From Rhodobacteraceae bacterium HLUCCO18 (GTDB taxonomy: Bacteria; Pseudomonadota; Alphaproteobacteria; Rhodobacterales; Rhodobacteraceae): a stretch of 64,000 bases of DNA. A program made the position numbers and the translations under genes. The notes beneath the pieces are model-generated. The model was not told the DNA's origin, did not search any database, and saw only the letters and a list, made by a program, of their open reading frames with translations. How positions within the stretch are numbered: position 1 is the first letter of the stretch; every line of letters begins with the position of its first letter. The stretch covers positions 1 through 64,000 of the forward strand of contig LJSY01000010.1 of NCBI GenBank assembly GCA_001314805.1, given 5' to 3'. This document shows positions 8,337 through 17,668 of the stretch, one piece after another.

Positions 8337-9128
8337 TCAGAGGTTGCGCAAGACCAGGTCGGCCGCGCGCATCGCCGCGTCGGTTTCCTGGTAGGACGTG
8401 CCCTCTGCCATTGCGAAATTCATCATCCTCTCGGCCGTGAGCGATGTCACGAACCCTGCCCGCAAAAGTGGCACGGCGCCCGGAGGCCACGTGCCGGGAA
8501 AGAGCGCCTCGCGCCGGTCCACGCGGGACCAGGCGCGCGAAAGGCACGCGGGAAGTTCCGGATCGGCCTGCGCCTGCTGCAGGAGCGGAGGCAAGGCCCA
8601 TCCGCCGCAGGCGAGAAGCCTGAGCGTTGCGATCACGTCGAGCGGCCAGGATGCGTCGTGCAGCGCGCGGTCCAGCAGAAGCGCGGCGAAACGCGGCATC
8701 ATGCGGTCGCCGTGGCGCAAGCGTCCGGGCTCGAACTGGGAAAAGACCTTGCCGGACGTTGCATCCGCCGGAAGCGCGCCCGTCGCCAGAAGCTCCAGCA
8801 CACGCGGCAGAAGAAATCGAAAGACGGCTCCGTCGGTACGCGACGCGACCTGAAGCCCGGTGCGCCCGGTCTCGGTCGAAGATACGCGGTCGAACCAGCC
8901 GATCACCTCCTCGGCGGTCCAGTCCCGCGCCCCGCGCGAGGCCAGCATGCACGCCCGGGCACGGTCGGCACAAAAGGCGCAACGGCATCCGGGCACATGG
9001 CGCGGCGCGGGCCGGTCGAAGGCGCGGTAAGCCTGTTCGACCAGACGGTGCAGCGGGTCGCTCGGGGCAAGGCGATTGACGCAGGATCGGGGAGTGTGTG
9101 GCTCGCTCATCATGAGCGGCAGGTTCAT
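8337..9128 (-). CDS. Unknown protein with a Cys-x-Cys-x2-Cys motif
   Basis: Up to 263 residues; family not recognised. Near residue 48 the sequence GCRCAFC is followed by RARACM, a cysteine cluster that could hold a metal, although nothing else suggests an enzyme. The remainder is a run of predicted helices rich in Leu, Ala and Arg, ending AMRAADLVLRNL. No signal peptide or membrane segment is seen. The start is uncertain: ATGs at 9128, 9113 and 9110 are all in frame and none has a good Shine-Dalgarno sequence. It is convergent with the UbiH-like gene and follows the Lrp pair on the same strand after 33 bases. Confidence 0.7.
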   Translation of the reverse strand: MNLPLMMSEPHTPRSCVNRLAPSDPLHRLVEQAYRAFDRPAPRHVPGCRCAFCADRARACMLASRGARDWTAEEVIGWFDRVSSTETGRTGLQVASRTDGAVFRFLLPRVLELLATGALPADATSGKVFSQFEPGRLRHGDRMMPRFAALLLDRALHDASWPLDVIATLRLLACGGWALPPLLQQAQADPELPACLSRAWSRVDRREALFPGTWPPGAVPLLRAGFVTSLTAERMMNFAMAEGTSYQETDAAMRAADLVLRNL

Positions 9129-9161
9129 CAGAGGAGTTTGGCCCGCTTATGGCGCAATCGG

Positions 9162-9619
9162 TCACCCAATGGGGCCGGGCCGCCTTTCTTCGGACAAAAC
9201 TACGTTCGCCTCGACACCGCCGACACCCGGCAACGTCATGATCCGGCGCCTCAGAACGCGTTCGAAATCCGGCAGGTCGCGGGCGACCACGCGCAAACGG
9301 TAATCGTAAAGCCCCAGAACATGCTCGACCGTCTGCACTTCGGGAATCGCCGAGACGGCACGTTCGAAATCCTCGAGGCTGACGCGCCCTTTCGTGGCAA
9401 GCTTCACGCCGAGGAACACCGTCACCCCGAAGCCCAGTGCCTCGAGGTCGAGGTCGAGCCGCCGCTGGCCGATCACGCCGGCCTCCGTCAGGCGCCGCAC
9501 GCGCCGCCACGCGGCCGGTTGCGACAGGCCCACGCGCTGCCCAAGCTCGGAGGCCTTGAGCGTGGCGTCCTGCTGCAGCGCGCGCAGGATCGCGCGGTCG
9601 GTGTCGTCGAGGTCGAGGT

Positions 9620-9623
<4 letters not shown>
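9162..9623 (-). CDS. Lrp/AsnC-family transcriptional regulator (second of a pair)
   Basis: A 153-residue regulator with an N-terminal winged helix-turn-helix (LDDTDRAILRALQQDATLKASELG..., about 5-60) and a C-terminal RAM/AsnC ligand domain ending in LPGVGGVEANVVL. Its ATG at 9623 overlaps the TGA of the upstream Lrp gene by 4 bases, so the two are translationally coupled. Both read away from ilvC. Lrp-type proteins sense amino acids and often control branched-chain amino-acid genes, so ilvC is the natural candidate target. A siroheme decarboxylase (AhbA/AhbB) pair was considered but the complete helix-turn-helix and the neighbours favour regulators. Confidence 0.9.
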
Positions 9624-11255
<1,632 letters not shown>

Positions 11256-11278
11256 GGCTTTTCACTGCAAGACACCGC

Positions 11279-11305
11279 ATGACCCCGGCCCTGTGCCGGG
11301 GTCAT
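11279..11305 (+). terminator. Hairpin after ilvC
   Basis: ATGACCCCGGC (11279-11289) pairs perfectly with GCCGGGGTCAT (11295-11305) across a 5-base loop, 24 bases after the ilvC stop. The downstream tract is TCGCGTTTCG, with only three T in a row, so termination efficiency is uncertain. Confidence 0.55.
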
Positions 11306-11341
11306 CGCGTTTCGCCATGGCCACGAGGTCCGCTTGCCGGT

Positions 11342-11806
11342 TCAGCAGGGCCGCGCGAGCACCAGCACCCAAGCCGATCCCGCCTGAGCGAAACCGTATT
11401 GCGTCAGCTGCGGGTTCAGGATGTTCGACCGATGGTCGGGGCTGGCCATCCAGTCGGACAGCAGGGTGCGGATATCGGGCTGCCCGCGCGCGATGTTCTC
11501 GGCCACGAGGCATGGCTGATATCCCGCGCGACGGACACGGTTCATGGCCGAGGAGCCGCCGGACCCGGTATGGCTGAAGCCGCCCGTTCGGCTGAGATAT
11601 TGCGCATGGGCTTCGGCCGCCGCCTGAAGCGCCGGACTGTAGCCCAGCGGACGGATGACACCGTTCTGCGCCCGCTGCACCGAGAACTGCGCGCCGGCCG
11701 ATGCGATATCCACGCTTTCGCCGGCCGTCACCCGCTCGGTGCCGGCCGTTGGTGTACAGGCCGCCACCGCGGCTGCAAGCAGCAAGGGGAGTAAGTAGCG
11801 GCGCAT
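11342..11806 (-). CDS. CAP/SCP-domain lipoprotein
   Basis: A 154-residue exported protein. It begins with a lipoprotein signal (MRRYLLPLLLAAAVAAC, lipobox Cys17) and continues as a bacterial CAP/SCP (PF00188) domain: LQAAAEAHAQYLSRTGGFSHTG, the ENIA motif (AENIARG), WMASPDHRSNILNP and the closing GSAWVLVLA. Bacterial CAP proteins are mostly uncharacterised. The start at 11806 is supported by GGAG about 10 bases upstream and by the signal peptide; an extension to 11956 would remove the signal from the N terminus. It is convergent with ilvC. Confidence 0.88.
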   Translation of the reverse strand: MRRYLLPLLLAAAVAACTPTAGTERVTAGESVDIASAGAQFSVQRAQNGVIRPLGYSPALQAAAEAHAQYLSRTGGFSHTGSGGSSAMNRVRRAGYQPCLVAENIARGQPDIRTLLSDWMASPDHRSNILNPQLTQYGFAQAGSAWVLVLARPC

Positions 11807-12010
11807 CGTCGTGCTCCTTCGGGATGCTATGACCTCGGGTGGAGCATGCGCGAGCGATGACATAACGACAAGGGCCGGTTTTCCGGGTGCGGGTCGGACT
11901 TGTGCGCGGCGCATCACAGAGATCGACAACGCAAGGCACAAATATTGCATTATCATATTTATTTGGCCTTCAAGCCACCAATCCCATGGTACTGGATCGC
12001 ATTTTTGAAA

Positions 12011-12706
12011 TCATTTATCCACAGCCAGCGCCTCGGCAAGGGCGCGCTGACGCCGCAGGACCAGCCCCAAGTCGAGGGCCTTGAGCACGCCAGCCTCGAC
12101 GACGCGGCGCCCCTCGACGATCAGGTTGCGCACCCGTGTGGGACCGGCCAGAAGCAGCGTGGCCGCGTCCCAGCTGCCCGCGGCCTCGACCCCCGGCATG
12201 CCCCAGATCGCCAGATCGGCGCGGAACCCCGGCGCGATCCGGCCGCATTCCGCCGCGCGTCGCATGGAACCTCAGCCCGACCTCCCGTGCCGCGGCGATC
12301 GTGTCGTCGAGCCGCACCCCGTTGGGAAAGAGATAGAGGTGAGGGGCGTCATCGTGCAGCCCGACAGCGCCAGTTCCTCAAGCCCGGCCTGGGCCGAGAC
12401 GAACATGTGTTCGGGCGTAAATCGCGCCCAGATCGGATAAAGCGTCCCGAGCCAGCCGAAAAGCGCCGCATCCTGCGCGCCCGGCACGGCGCGGGTGAGC
12501 GTCTGGAACAGGTGATGATGGGTGTTCACCAGCCCCGGCGTCACCAGACAACCGCCCGCGTCGATGACCGGCCCCGACGCCTCAAGCCCCTGACCGAGAT
12601 CGACAATCTCACCATGCTCGATACGGATGTCGGTGTCGCGATGCTCCGTGCCCTCGTCGTCCATCGTGACGACGCATGCCCCGTTGCGGATCAGGAGCGA
12701 CGTCAC
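12011..12706 (-). pseudogene. Decayed 8-oxoguanine deaminase-type amidohydrolase (internal deletion and frameshift)
   Basis: Remains of a roughly 450-residue amidohydrolase of the 8-oxoguanine deaminase/AtzB group. The N-terminal part from GTG 12706 is intact for about 120 codons (LLIRNGACVVTMDD, VTPGLVNTHHHLFQTLTRAVPG with the metal-binding HxH). Near 12345 the frame shifts; the next frame continues the protein as HLYLFPNGVRLDDTIAAAREVG to FHATRGG. At about 12262 the sequence jumps to the C-terminal end (CGRIAPGFRADLAIWG to ALAVDK, stop at 12011), so roughly 200-240 central residues with the other metal ligands are missing. The original frame also meets a stop at 12272. GTG 12706 overlaps the hisN stop by 4 bases. 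Not functional as an enzyme. Confidence 0.82.
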
Positions 12707-13551
12707 GCCCCCGCGCTCGAAAGAAGCGCCAGCGCCTCGGCGTGAAGCGCGGGGCTGGAGGCGGCAAGCACCCTGCCGCCGCCATGGGCCGGGCCGCCCT
12801 CCCAATTCGTGACGACACCGCCCGCCGCCTCGATCACGGCGATGGGGGCGCAGATGTCGTAGGGGTGTAGTCCCGCCTCGATCACGAGGTCCACATGCCC
12901 TGCCGCGACAAGCGCATAGGCGTAGCAATCCATACCGTAGCGCGTCAGGCGCACACGGTCGCGCACAGCCTCGAAGCCTGCTCTGTCCTGCGCGGTGCCC
13001 AGTTCCGGAAAGGTCGTGAACAGTTTCGCCTCGGACAGCGACGGCGCGGGCGCCACGGCAAGCGGGCGCGCACCACGGGGCCCGGTGAGGCGAGCACGGC
13101 CCAGCCCGCCCTCGAAACGCTCGCCGATATAGGGCTGATCGATGATGCCGTAGACCGGCCCCTCGGCATCGGTGAGTGCGATGAGGACACCCCATGTGGG
13201 CGTGCCGGAGATGTAGCCGCGCGTCCCGTCGATGGGATCGAGCACCCAGGTCAGACCGCTGGTGCCGGGCAGATCCGCAGATTCCTCGCCCATGATGGCG
13301 TCCTGCGGCCGGCGTTCGGCCAGAACGGCGCGCATCGCGGTCTCTGCCGCGCGGTCGGCTACCGTCACCGGATCGAAGGCGCGCAAGTCTCCAGCAGCGG
13401 CCTTGTTGGCGGTCATGAGGGCCGAGGAACGGAAATGGCGCAAGGTTTCGCGGCGGGCGGCCTCGGCGACCGCATGCGCGGTGGACAGCACCGCCGGAAT
13501 GTCGCGCGCGGCCACGCGGAACGCGTCTCCGCTTGGGGATGCTGTCGTCAT
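12703..13551 (-). CDS. hisN: Histidinol-phosphatase, inositol monophosphatase family
   Basis: A 282-residue Mg-dependent phosphatase of the inositol monophosphatase fold. The metal-binding motifs are all present: GEES (about residue 88), DPIDGTRGY (about 108-116) and the C-terminal HPYDICAPIAVIEAAGG with its Asp. The RGYISGTPTWGVLIAL continuation is that of the HisN type, which performs the penultimate step of histidine synthesis in alphaproteobacteria; an inositol- or other sugar-phosphatase role is a possible alternative. Its TGA overlaps the GTG of the downstream deaminase pseudogene, and it lies 99 bases after the XRE gene. Confidence 0.85.
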   Translation of the reverse strand: MTTASPSGDAFRVAARDIPAVLSTAHAVAEAARRETLRHFRSSALMTANKAAAGDLRAFDPVTVADRAAETAMRAVLAERRPQDAIMGEESADLPGTSGLTWVLDPIDGTRGYISGTPTWGVLIALTDAEGPVYGIIDQPYIGERFEGGLGRARLTGPRGARPLAVAPAPSLSEAKLFTTFPELGTAQDRAGFEAVRDRVRLTRYGMDCYAYALVAAGHVDLVIEAGLHPYDICAPIAVIEAAGGVVTNWEGGPAHGGGRVLAASSPALHAEALALLSSAGA

Positions 13552-13650
13552 GTCGTCGTGTCTTGTCCGTCGGTGCGCCGCCCCGGTCCGGCGACACGAT
13601 CCGAGGTGGCATGACCCGGTTTCCGGGTCAAGCCGCGCGGTCCGCTGCGC

Positions 13651-14034
13651 TCAGGCGGCAGTGTCCGACAACACGCGCGCAAGCTCGAAAAGCCGGCGGC
13701 GCTGGTTTTCCGGGATCGCGTAGTAGGAGCGGACAAGCTCGAGCGCTTCCTTGTCGGACAGGATATCGCCGGGCGGAGCGTTCTCGGTCTGCGCGACGTC
13801 CTCGGCGACATCGGCGCGGTCCATGCCCTCGAAGACGTAGCTGACCGGCACGGACAGCGCCTCGGAGATGTCCCACAGCCGGGACGCGCTGACGCGGTTC
13901 ATGCCGGTTTCGTATTTCTGGATCTGCTGGAACTTGATCCCGACCTTCTCGGCAAGCTGCTGCTGGGTCATGCCCACCATCCAGCGACGATGGCGGATGC
14001 GTTTGCCTACGTGAACGTCAACGGGGTGTTTCAC
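13651..14034 (-). CDS. XRE-family regulator, PraR-like
   Basis: A 127-residue DNA-binding protein with the conserved alphaproteobacterial opening KHPVDVHVGKRIRHRR and a Cro/CI helix-turn-helix (TQQQLAEKVGIKFQQIQKYE, about 24-43), followed by a short helical tail (DKEALELVRSYYAIPENQRRRL). This arrangement is that of PraR/PhrR-type regulators of rhizobia, which repress quorum-sensing or stress genes; the target here is unknown. The GTG start at 14034 is chosen because AGGAGAG precedes it and homologues start at the KHPVDVHVG segment; 30 extra codons to 14124 have no support. The 297 bases up to the next gene hold no ORF or RNA that I recognise. Confidence 0.88.
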   Translation of the reverse strand: MKHPVDVHVGKRIRHRRWMVGMTQQQLAEKVGIKFQQIQKYETGMNRVSASRLWDISEALSVPVSYVFEGMDRADVAEDVAQTENAPPGDILSDKEALELVRSYYAIPENQRRRLFELARVLSDTAA

Positions 14035-14331
14035 GACGCTCTCCTCTCGTGTTTCCGTAACCAGTTCTCGATGTCCCGTTGACCTTGCGGCACCCCACAA
14101 CACCTTGTGGCGAGTGCCGCTCAACTCATGCGACAGTCGGGAGTTAGCGCGTCGCGCACGGGGATCAATACCCTGGTGGACGACCTCCCGGACAGAAAGC
14201 GCCGGTTACCTCGGAACGTGCGCTGGCTTCAGTATACTCGCGCCTTGCGTGCATTGCAACGTTTCTGCACTGGAAGCCGCGCGCGGCCGGTCCTAGGCTG
14301 GGGCGGTTGAGCGTATCCCGGCGGGAGAGAC

Positions 14332-15297
14332 ATGAAAGCGGCACGCGTAGAGAACTTTGGCGATCCCCCCGTCCTCGCGGAAATCGAAAGCCCCTCGCCC
14401 GGCCCCGGGCAGGTGCTGGTGCGGATCGCGGCCTGCGGTCTGAATTTCGCCGACCTGCTGATGATCGACGGCAAATACCAGGACACGCCCGAGCCGCCCT
14501 TCACGCTAGGCATGGAAATCGCGGGCATCGTGGAGGGCCATGGCGAGGGCGTGGCGCTACCTGCCATCGGCACGCGCGTCGCGGTCTTCGCGGGCTCCGG
14601 CGGGCTGGCGGAATACGGCGTCTTCGACGCCGCGCGCTGCGTTCCGATCCCCGACACCATGAGCTTCGAGGAGGCGGCGGGGTTCCTCGTGGCCTATGGC
14701 ACCAGCCACCTTGCCCTGACCCGCCGCGCCCGGCTGCGGGACGGCGAGCGCCTGCTGGTCCTCGGCGCCTCCGGGGGCGTCGGGCTGACGGCGGTGGAAC
14801 TGGGGGCCGCGATGGGCGCCGAGGTGATCGCCGTCGCGCGCGGCTCGGACAAGCTGGCGGCGGCGAAGGACGCCGGGGCACACCACCTGCTGGACGCGCG
14901 GACGGCCGACCTTCGCGCCGAGGTCAAGGCGCTGGGCGGCGCGGACGTGGTCTATGACGCGGTCGGCGGCCAGATGTTCACCGACGCGATGCGCGCCACC
15001 AATCCCGAGGGCCGCATCCTCGTCATCGGCTTCGCGAGCGGACAGCTGCCGCAGATCGTGCCCAACCACCTCCTGGTCAAGAATATCGACGTCATCGGCT
15101 TCTACTGGGGCGGTTACATGCGCTTTGGCGCCGCGCACCTCGCGGACAGTCTCAAGGCACTGATGGACATGTACGAGGCAGGACGGATAAGGCCCCATGT
15201 CGGCGCGACGCGTCCGCTTGACCGCAGCGCCGAGGCGCTGGACCTGCTGCGCGACCGGGCGGTCGCCGGCAAGGTCGTCGTGACGATGGACGGCTGA
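14332..15297 (+). CDS. Zinc-independent MDR oxidoreductase, NADPH:quinone reductase type
   Basis: A 321-residue medium-chain dehydrogenase/reductase. It has the GroES-like N-terminal domain (GLNFADLLMIDGKYQ, FTLGMEIAGIVEGHG), and the cofactor-binding domain with LGASGGVGLTAVELGAAMGA (about 143-162). The usual structural and catalytic zinc cysteines of alcohol dehydrogenases are absent, as in quinone oxidoreductases. The C-terminal GFYWGGYMR segment fits the QOR2 group. It may reduce quinones or enoyl compounds with NADPH; the substrate is unknown. GGGAGA lies about 8 bases before the ATG. Confidence 0.88.
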   Translation: MKAARVENFGDPPVLAEIESPSPGPGQVLVRIAACGLNFADLLMIDGKYQDTPEPPFTLGMEIAGIVEGHGEGVALPAIGTRVAVFAGSGGLAEYGVFDAARCVPIPDTMSFEEAAGFLVAYGTSHLALTRRARLRDGERLLVLGASGGVGLTAVELGAAMGAEVIAVARGSDKLAAAKDAGAHHLLDARTADLRAEVKALGGADVVYDAVGGQMFTDAMRATNPEGRILVIGFASGQLPQIVPNHLLVKNIDVIGFYWGGYMRFGAAHLADSLKALMDMYEAGRIRPHVGATRPLDRSAEALDLLRDRAVAGKVVVTMDG

Positions 15298-15331
15298 CGA
15301 TAAACGGCTGACGATGAATGACGGACGGGCG

Positions 15332-16186
15332 TCACATTCCGCGATAGGCCTGCCGGATGCCCTCGGTCAGTGCGTCGACGGGCGCGCCGCGGGCCAGTTC
15401 GGCACGATAGAGTTTGATCCCGATTTCCGGCAGGTTGGGCAGAGCGCCGTTGTGGTCGATCCGCTCCACATAGGGTGGCTCGGCGCCCTCGATGCAGGCA
15501 TGGACGGCCAGATCGGCGGAGACCGAGGCCTCGACCGTGCGGATGGAGTCGCTTTCGACGGCCATTTCCCATGAGATCGCGGCCCGGTCCAGCGCGTCCT
15601 GAACGCCGCGCCGGAAGATACAGGCATGCTCGAAGGCCAGCCGCAGGGGGCGCTGTTTCCAGACCTGGCCGCCCTCGGCCCCGACCCAGACGAGCGAACG
15701 GGTGATCAGCGTCTCGCCGCCGGCGGTGGTTCCATCCGCGGTCGTGAGAATCACGTCGAGCTCACCACGCGCGAACATCGTCTTCAGCCGCGAGGTATAG
15801 GACGACACCAGTTGCACGCGCATGCGCGGAAAATCGGTGTTGAACCGTTGCAGGACCTGCGGAATGGCCGGATAGACGACGTCATGGGGCACGCCCAGCG
15901 TGATCTGGCCGGTGTAGTCCTTCGCGGTCAGTCGGCCCAGCACCTCGTCATTGAGGTCCAGAAGCCGCCGCGCGTAACCCAGCATCTGTTCGCCCGCGCC
16001 GGTCAGCGCCAGACGCCGGGCGCTGCGGTCGAAAAGCGCTACCCCGATGCTTTCCTCCAGCCGCTTGAGCTGCATCGAGACAGCCGACTGCGTGAGGTTC
16101 AGAAAGCCGGACGCCTTGGTGACGCCGCCCGCATCGACGACGGCCACGAAGGCGCGGATGGCGGTCAGATCGAGATTTCGGGGCAT
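15332..16186 (-). CDS. LysR-family transcriptional regulator
   Basis: A 284-residue regulator: helix-turn-helix at about 5-65 (LTAIRAFVAVVDAGG, LNLTQSAVSMQLKRLEESIG) and a periplasmic-binding-like effector domain at 90-280. The wording of the helix-turn-helix is that of LysR proteins near DUF1127 genes in this order. It is divergent from the DUF1127 gene at 16310, with a 123-base AT-richer gap that likely carries its site, and convergent with the MDR gene, 34 bases away. Effector unknown. Confidence 0.92.
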   Translation of the reverse strand: MPRNLDLTAIRAFVAVVDAGGVTKASGFLNLTQSAVSMQLKRLEESIGVALFDRSARRLALTGAGEQMLGYARRLLDLNDEVLGRLTAKDYTGQITLGVPHDVVYPAIPQVLQRFNTDFPRMRVQLVSSYTSRLKTMFARGELDVILTTADGTTAGGETLITRSLVWVGAEGGQVWKQRPLRLAFEHACIFRRGVQDALDRAAISWEMAVESDSIRTVEASVSADLAVHACIEGAEPPYVERIDHNGALPNLPEIGIKLYRAELARGAPVDALTEGIRQAYRGM

Positions 16187-16309
16187 AACATCACCGTTCG
16201 TGATTCATTTCATCAAAACCATTCACTTTTAACATGTCGTGCCTCGCACCATGTATCAAGCACTGAAATGAGTAGTCCAATTGTGTTCAAGGAATAGAAA
16301 GGTAACGCC

Positions 16310-16531
16310 ATGGCACATATCGCTTCGCGCACTCTGTCCCCCGCCGGGCGCTCCGCCGTCGGCCCCGCGCTCTTCACCCGCATCGCCGTGGCCTTCGCCG
16401 TATGGCGTCAGCGCCGCGCGCTCGCCGGCCTGCCCGATCATCTGCGTCGGGATGTCGGCCTGACCGATGCCGAGATCGACCGGGAGGCACGCCGGCACCT
16501 GTGGGACGTCCCGGATCACTGGCGCTTCTGA
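16310..16531 (+). CDS. DUF1127 small protein
   Basis: A 73-residue basic protein. The C-terminal half (LAGLPDHLRRDVGLTDAEIDREARRHLWD) matches DUF1127, which is typically L-x(3)-H-L-R-D-IGL-x(3)-I. Small DUF1127 proteins in alphaproteobacteria are linked to RNA turnover, phosphate or stress adaptation and are often strongly regulated. AAGGT lies just before the ATG, and a strong terminator follows 43 bases after the stop, so it forms a single-gene transcript divergent from the LysR gene. Confidence 0.88.
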   Translation: MAHIASRTLSPAGRSAVGPALFTRIAVAFAVWRQRRALAGLPDHLRRDVGLTDAEIDREARRHLWDVPDHWRF

Positions 16532-16574
16532 CGCCACCAGCACGACCCGCGCGCCACCGATAGAAAAAAACTAT

Positions 16575-16608
16575 CGCGCCGGAGAGCCACCTCCGGCGCG
16601 TCTTTCTT
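16575..16608 (+). terminator. Rho-independent terminator after DUF1127 gene
   Basis: CGCGCCGGAG (16575-16584) pairs perfectly with CTCCGGCGCG (16591-16600) across AGCCAC, followed by TCTTTCTT. Confidence 0.85.
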
Positions 16609-16705
16609 GAAAATGCCGCCATCCTCGCCAATATCACACCATGAGACGGCTCGGGTCCCGATGCGGGGGCCGACCCGATCCAAAGTGTTTCTATTGGAGG
16701 GATAC

Positions 16706-17488
16706 ATGGCAGAGTATCAGACGATCCGGTCCCGCGCCCTTGGCGTCGATCAGGCCCGGATCGACGAGGGCCTTCGCGCCCACATGAACAAGGTCTACGC
16801 GACCATGTCGGGCGGCATGCTGATTACCGCCGCCGCGGCATGGGCGATCGCGAACCTTGCCGTCACGTCCGACCCCACCGGCGCCACCGTGGCGCTGCGC
16901 GAGGGCCAGTACCTGACGGGCCTGGGCGAGGCGCTGTACGCCACGCCGCTGCGCTGGGTGGTGATGTTCGCACCGCTCGCGTTCATCCTCTTCGGCTGGG
17001 GCGCTCTGATGCGCCGTGGCTCGGCAGCTGCCGTAAGCTTCGGCTTCTTCGCGTTCGCGGCCGTCATGGGCGTGTCGATGAGCTCGATCTTCCTGGTCTT
17101 CACGTCCTACTCGATCGTGCAGACCTTCCTCGTGACCGCCATCGCCTTCGCGGCCCTCAGCCTCTGGGGCTACACCACGAAGCGCGACCTCAGCGGAATG
17201 GGCACGTTCCTCATCATGGGCGTGATCGGCCTGCTGGTGGCGATGGTCATCAACATCTTCCTGCAGTCGGCGCCGATGATGTTCGCGATCTCGGCGATCG
17301 GCATCCTGATCTTTGCCGGCCTGACCGCGTTCTACACGCAGCAGATCAAGAGCGATTATGTCGCCCACGCCGTGCACGGCGATCAGGATTGGCTGGACAA
17401 GGCCGCCATCGACGGCGCGCTCAGCCTCTACATCAGCTTCCTGAACATGTTCCAGTTCCTGCTAATGTTCATGGGGCAACAGGAATAG
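16706..17488 (+). CDS. Bax inhibitor-1/YccA-family membrane protein
   Basis: A 260-residue inner-membrane protein with a soluble N terminus (about 30 residues) and seven predicted helices, the layout of the BI-1/YccA family. The last helices contain GLTAFYTQQIKSDY and the C-terminal GALSLYISFLNMFQFLL, both characteristic. Bacterial members modulate FtsH proteolysis (YccA) or act as pH-sensitive calcium leaks (BsYetJ); which applies here is not known. Start at 16706 is set by GGAGGG six bases upstream and by homologue length. A terminator follows at 17515. Confidence 0.92.
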   Translation: MAEYQTIRSRALGVDQARIDEGLRAHMNKVYATMSGGMLITAAAAWAIANLAVTSDPTGATVALREGQYLTGLGEALYATPLRWVVMFAPLAFILFGWGALMRRGSAAAVSFGFFAFAAVMGVSMSSIFLVFTSYSIVQTFLVTAIAFAALSLWGYTTKRDLSGMGTFLIMGVIGLLVAMVINIFLQSAPMMFAISAIGILIFAGLTAFYTQQIKSDYVAHAVHGDQDWLDKAAIDGALSLYISFLNMFQFLLMFMGQQE

Positions 17489-17514
17489 CGACGGCATCCG
17501 CCGCTGATGCATCG

Positions 17515-17544
17515 AAGGGCCGGGGGTTTCTCCGGCCCTTTTTT
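17515..17544 (+). terminator. Rho-independent terminator after the BI-1 gene
   Basis: AAGGGCCGG (17515-17523) pairs with CCGGCCCTT (17532-17540), followed by a run of T (17539-17544). Confidence 0.9.
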
Positions 17545-17668
17545 CTTGTCCGCCGCCCCGATATGACCCGGGCATGGCCCCGTGATCGGCTGTCATGAAA
17601 ACTTCATGGGACAGGCTGCGTGGCAACGCCATATTCGCTGCGATGCGTGCCCGGGGGACCACAAGGCC

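Noticed and set aside
12015..12023. Perfect DnaA box TTATCCACA beside an AT-rich stretch, possible replication origin
   Set aside because: Only one box; no dnaA, hemE, parAB or box cluster in the window. A single 9-mer in 64 kb is explained by chance and it lies in the 3' end of the deaminase pseudogene.
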